A stretch of 64,000 bases of DNA. Source: Eurosta solidaginis (Eukaryota > Arthropoda > Insecta > Diptera > Tephritidae). Made by a program: the position numbers and the translations under genes. The notes under the pieces are model-generated. The model did not search any database, was not told the DNA's origin, and was given only the letters and a program-made list of their open reading frames with translations. Shown piece after piece: positions 62,099 to 64,000 of the stretch. The stretch's first letter is position 1, and each line of letters opens with the position of its first letter. The stretch spans positions 229,207,832-229,271,831 of the forward strand of contig NC_090319.1 in the NCBI RefSeq assembly GCF_040869045.1. Reading direction: 5' to 3'.

Positions 62099-63003
62099 GG
62101 TTGTTGTTGTTGTTGTTGTTGTAGCAGTGCTTCGCCCCACCTAACAGCCGCGACCGATCACAAATTGTCATCAATATCCTCTAACGGGAGTCCAAGGAAA
62201 CTTGCTGTTTCAACAGGGATGGACCATAAGGAAAGGGGTGTTAGAGGCGTTGGTTCCACATTACAATTAAAGAGATGGTTGGTGTCATGTGGGGACACAT
62301 TGCAAGCGGGGCATACATTTTGTATGTCGGGGTTGATTCTGGATAGGTAAGAGTTTAACTTGTAACAGTATCCAGAACGAAGTTGAGCAAGAGTGACACG
62401 CGTTTCCCTGGGGAGTATGCGTTTCTCTTCCGCGAGTTTTGGATACTTTTCTTTGAGTACTGGATTCACCGGGCAATTCCCGGCATAAAGGTCCGACGCC
62501 TGTTTGTGGAGTTACCCAAGGACCTCCTTGTGTTTTTTCGCTTCATACGGCTGGGTTCTCAGGTGCCGTATTTCCTCAAAATGCTTACGGAGATGACTCC
62601 TTAAGCCCCTAGGCGGTGCTGGTTCATCAATCAGATGTCTGTTGGGATGCTCAGGTTTCTGGGTATTCAACAGGAACTGTTTGGTCAACATCTCATTTCT
62701 ATCCCTGATGGGGAGTATTCTCGCCTCATTATGCAGATGGTGTTCTGGGGACATAAGAAGACAGCCCGTGGCGATTCTGAGAGCAGTATTTTGGCAGGCC
62801 TGTAGTTTCTTCCAGTGGGTGGTTTTTAGGCTTGGCGACCATATGGGTGACGCGTAGCACGTAATCGGCTGGCTAATTGCTTTGTATGTGGTCAAGAGCG
62901 TTTCTTTATATTTTCCCCAGGTACTGCCAGCGAGGGATTTGAGGATTTTGTTACGGCTCTGAATTCTCGGAACAATTGCGGCTGCGTGCTCACCAAAATG
63001 TAG
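62099..63003 (-). mobile_element. LINE G copy 5 (5'-truncated 3' fragment)
   Basis: On the minus strand it runs from RT thumb sequence (HFGEHAAAIVPRIQSRNKIL) to CPACNVSPHDTNHLFNC, EDIDDNL and the (CAA)n tail at 62099-62120. The frame breaks near 62512. It is closely related to copies 1, 3 and 4. Confidence 0.9.
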
Positions 63004-63099
63004 ATATTTTGACCTTTGACCTCATATTTGACCAATCCCCGTACTCAAAATTCCAAAAAAAAAAAAATCTCATATAAGCTGCGCCAGGTCTAGTGTACA

Positions 63100-63232
63100 G
63101 CCTGATAAGTAATTGTCCTAAGTCAATTTTATCATCTACAATCAGGTTGCTTGTATTTCTTACGCTGCCATTTTTAGGAGCGCGACATATCTTATTGCTG
63201 AAAATTTATATAGCGCTTTAACATATATATGT
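63100..63232 (-). mobile_element. Fragment related to the interior of element B
   Basis: Minus-strand similarity to 7190-7325. It shares AGCGCTATATAAATTT, GTCGCGCTC, AAAAATGG-AGCGTA and TTGACTTAGGACAATT. Coding-like reading gives SNLIVDDKIDLGQ. No LTR of B is attached. It abuts a candidate LTR to the right. Confidence 0.65.
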
Positions 63233-63240
63233 ATTAAAGT

Positions 63241-63706
63241 AATTAAGACATTTTACAACACTGTATGTCATAAAGCGACTGCAGACGGACAACGGACTAA
63301 CAGCGGAAACATGAATAAATAAGATAAAATGCAAAAAAGCAACAAAGGGATAACGGAACTTTTAAAATAGCGAATAGACAAATTTAAAAGTCATAGTTTG
63401 CGCTTGAGGACAGTTCATATGAAGTTGAGTAGTGAATCGGACGCGCCACGGCAAGTAAAAATAACTTCTTTTTTGTATATGTCAAAGCATAAGTGCAAAG
63501 TAAAAATGTTTAACTAAATAAATAAATTTAACCTAAAACATGTGTAATAGTGAACTAAACGTGTTTATGTAACTAAAAATAGTAGCGTACAACGCAAAAC
63601 AATACGAAATTGAAATGTTAATTGTAAAACCGAAATAAACGAAATAAAAACAATTTTACGTAATTTTAAAGAAAAGAGCGTGTTAATCCTTTTCGAACCC
63701 CACAAA
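63241..63706 (+). repeat. Candidate LTR upstream of a primer site
   Basis: AT-rich sequence ending CGAACCCCACAAA directly before a tRNA-Leu-type primer site. No second copy is in the window, so neither the left end nor the LTR identity can be proved. Confidence 0.4.
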
Positions 63707-63720
63707 TGGTGTCAGAAGTG
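63707..63720 (+). promoter_or_regulatory. Primer binding site, tRNA-Leu type
   Basis: TGGTGTCAGAAGTG matches the complement of the tRNA-Leu 3' end over 14 bases. It implies an LTR retrotransposon that starts here and continues beyond the window on the + strand. Confidence 0.6.
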
Positions 63721-64000
63721 CGGAAATTTTTTAATAAAAACTTTTATTTCATGCACCGTCCGATTATTTGTGCTAAAGCCGTTAAGCCACACACGTACAT
63801 ACAAAAAAAAAAAAGCTTGTCACAGATCGTTGTGAAAAATTCAGTGCTAGAAATGCAGCATCTGCATAAAACTGTACCAAAAATGTATATCGTGTTTAAT
63901 TGAAGTCATACGATAGAACAGTTATACATTGGGGTGCCTATATGCAAAACCCTATCGTTGAAAAGCCATTATGCTCATCGCTCATATTTTGCGTGAAAAA
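63721..64000 (+). other. Unassigned sequence after the primer site
   Basis: Probably the leader of the element that starts at 63707. The short frame at 63706-63903 shows no gag-like features. Confidence 0.3.

Overview
The window is eukaryotic, AT-rich, intergenic or heterochromatin-like DNA built almost entirely of transposable elements. An insect, most likely a dipteran, fits best. The reasons are: Ty3/gypsy LTR elements primed by tRNA-Lys, -Leu, -Arg and -Phe; Jockey/CR1-like LINEs with a downstream GGACGTG (DPE-like) promoter motif; short introns of about 55-60 bp with insect-type splice signals; and PIF/Harbinger transposons. I cannot name the species. I see no convincing host gene, tRNA, rRNA or CRISPR array.

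Region 1-31 kb is a nest of LTR retrotransposons. The outermost is element E (+ strand, mdg3/blastopia-like Ty3/gypsy). Its RNase H coding sequence runs up to 16075-16096, is split by element D (16097-24031, minus, 4-bp TSD AGTA), and resumes at 24032. Element C (minus, LTR 15559-16074) also sits in E. Element A (minus, LTR end at 14876, very long LTRs that carry a tRNA-derived SINE) sits in the gag of C. Element B (4551-9001, +, 4-bp TSD CTAG) sits in the protease of A. B is a 4.45-kb LTR element without a recognisable gag or pol that instead carries a row of tiny ORFs, two of them paralogous. After RNase H and integrase, E runs through one LTR directly into a second gag-protease-RT. That second copy is broken by two TIR elements (28137-28543, 29180-29713) and by the 3' end of LINE G at 30587.

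Region 31-52 kb is a patchwork. A modular inverted-repeat (foldback-like) family, called H here, supplies the background. Inserted in it are two internally deleted PIF/Harbinger transposons (32020-33146; 39490-40495), a reversed 3' fragment of E (33866-34756), a mag-like gypsy element I (34757-38320, minus), and LINE family G (38321-39222 minus; 44446-49990 plus). The last block holds a near-complete G copy directly joined to a truncated one, and a single 14-bp TSD flanks the pair. A short G-related SINE-like element lies at 51336-51545.

Region 52-64 kb holds two related LINEs, J1 (52292-56923) and J2 (57208-61362), both minus. J1 is split by a tRNA-derived SINE with a perfect 13-bp TSD. J2 lies inside an H-family element (57033-61608) that shows terminal inverted repeats and an 8-bp TSD. 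Another 3' fragment of G (62099-63003), a fragment related to B, and a candidate LTR with a tRNA-Leu primer site end the window.

Nearly every TE gene carries stops, frameshifts or deletions. The small ORFs of B are the main intact exceptions. Several insertions can be checked against empty sites elsewhere in the same window.
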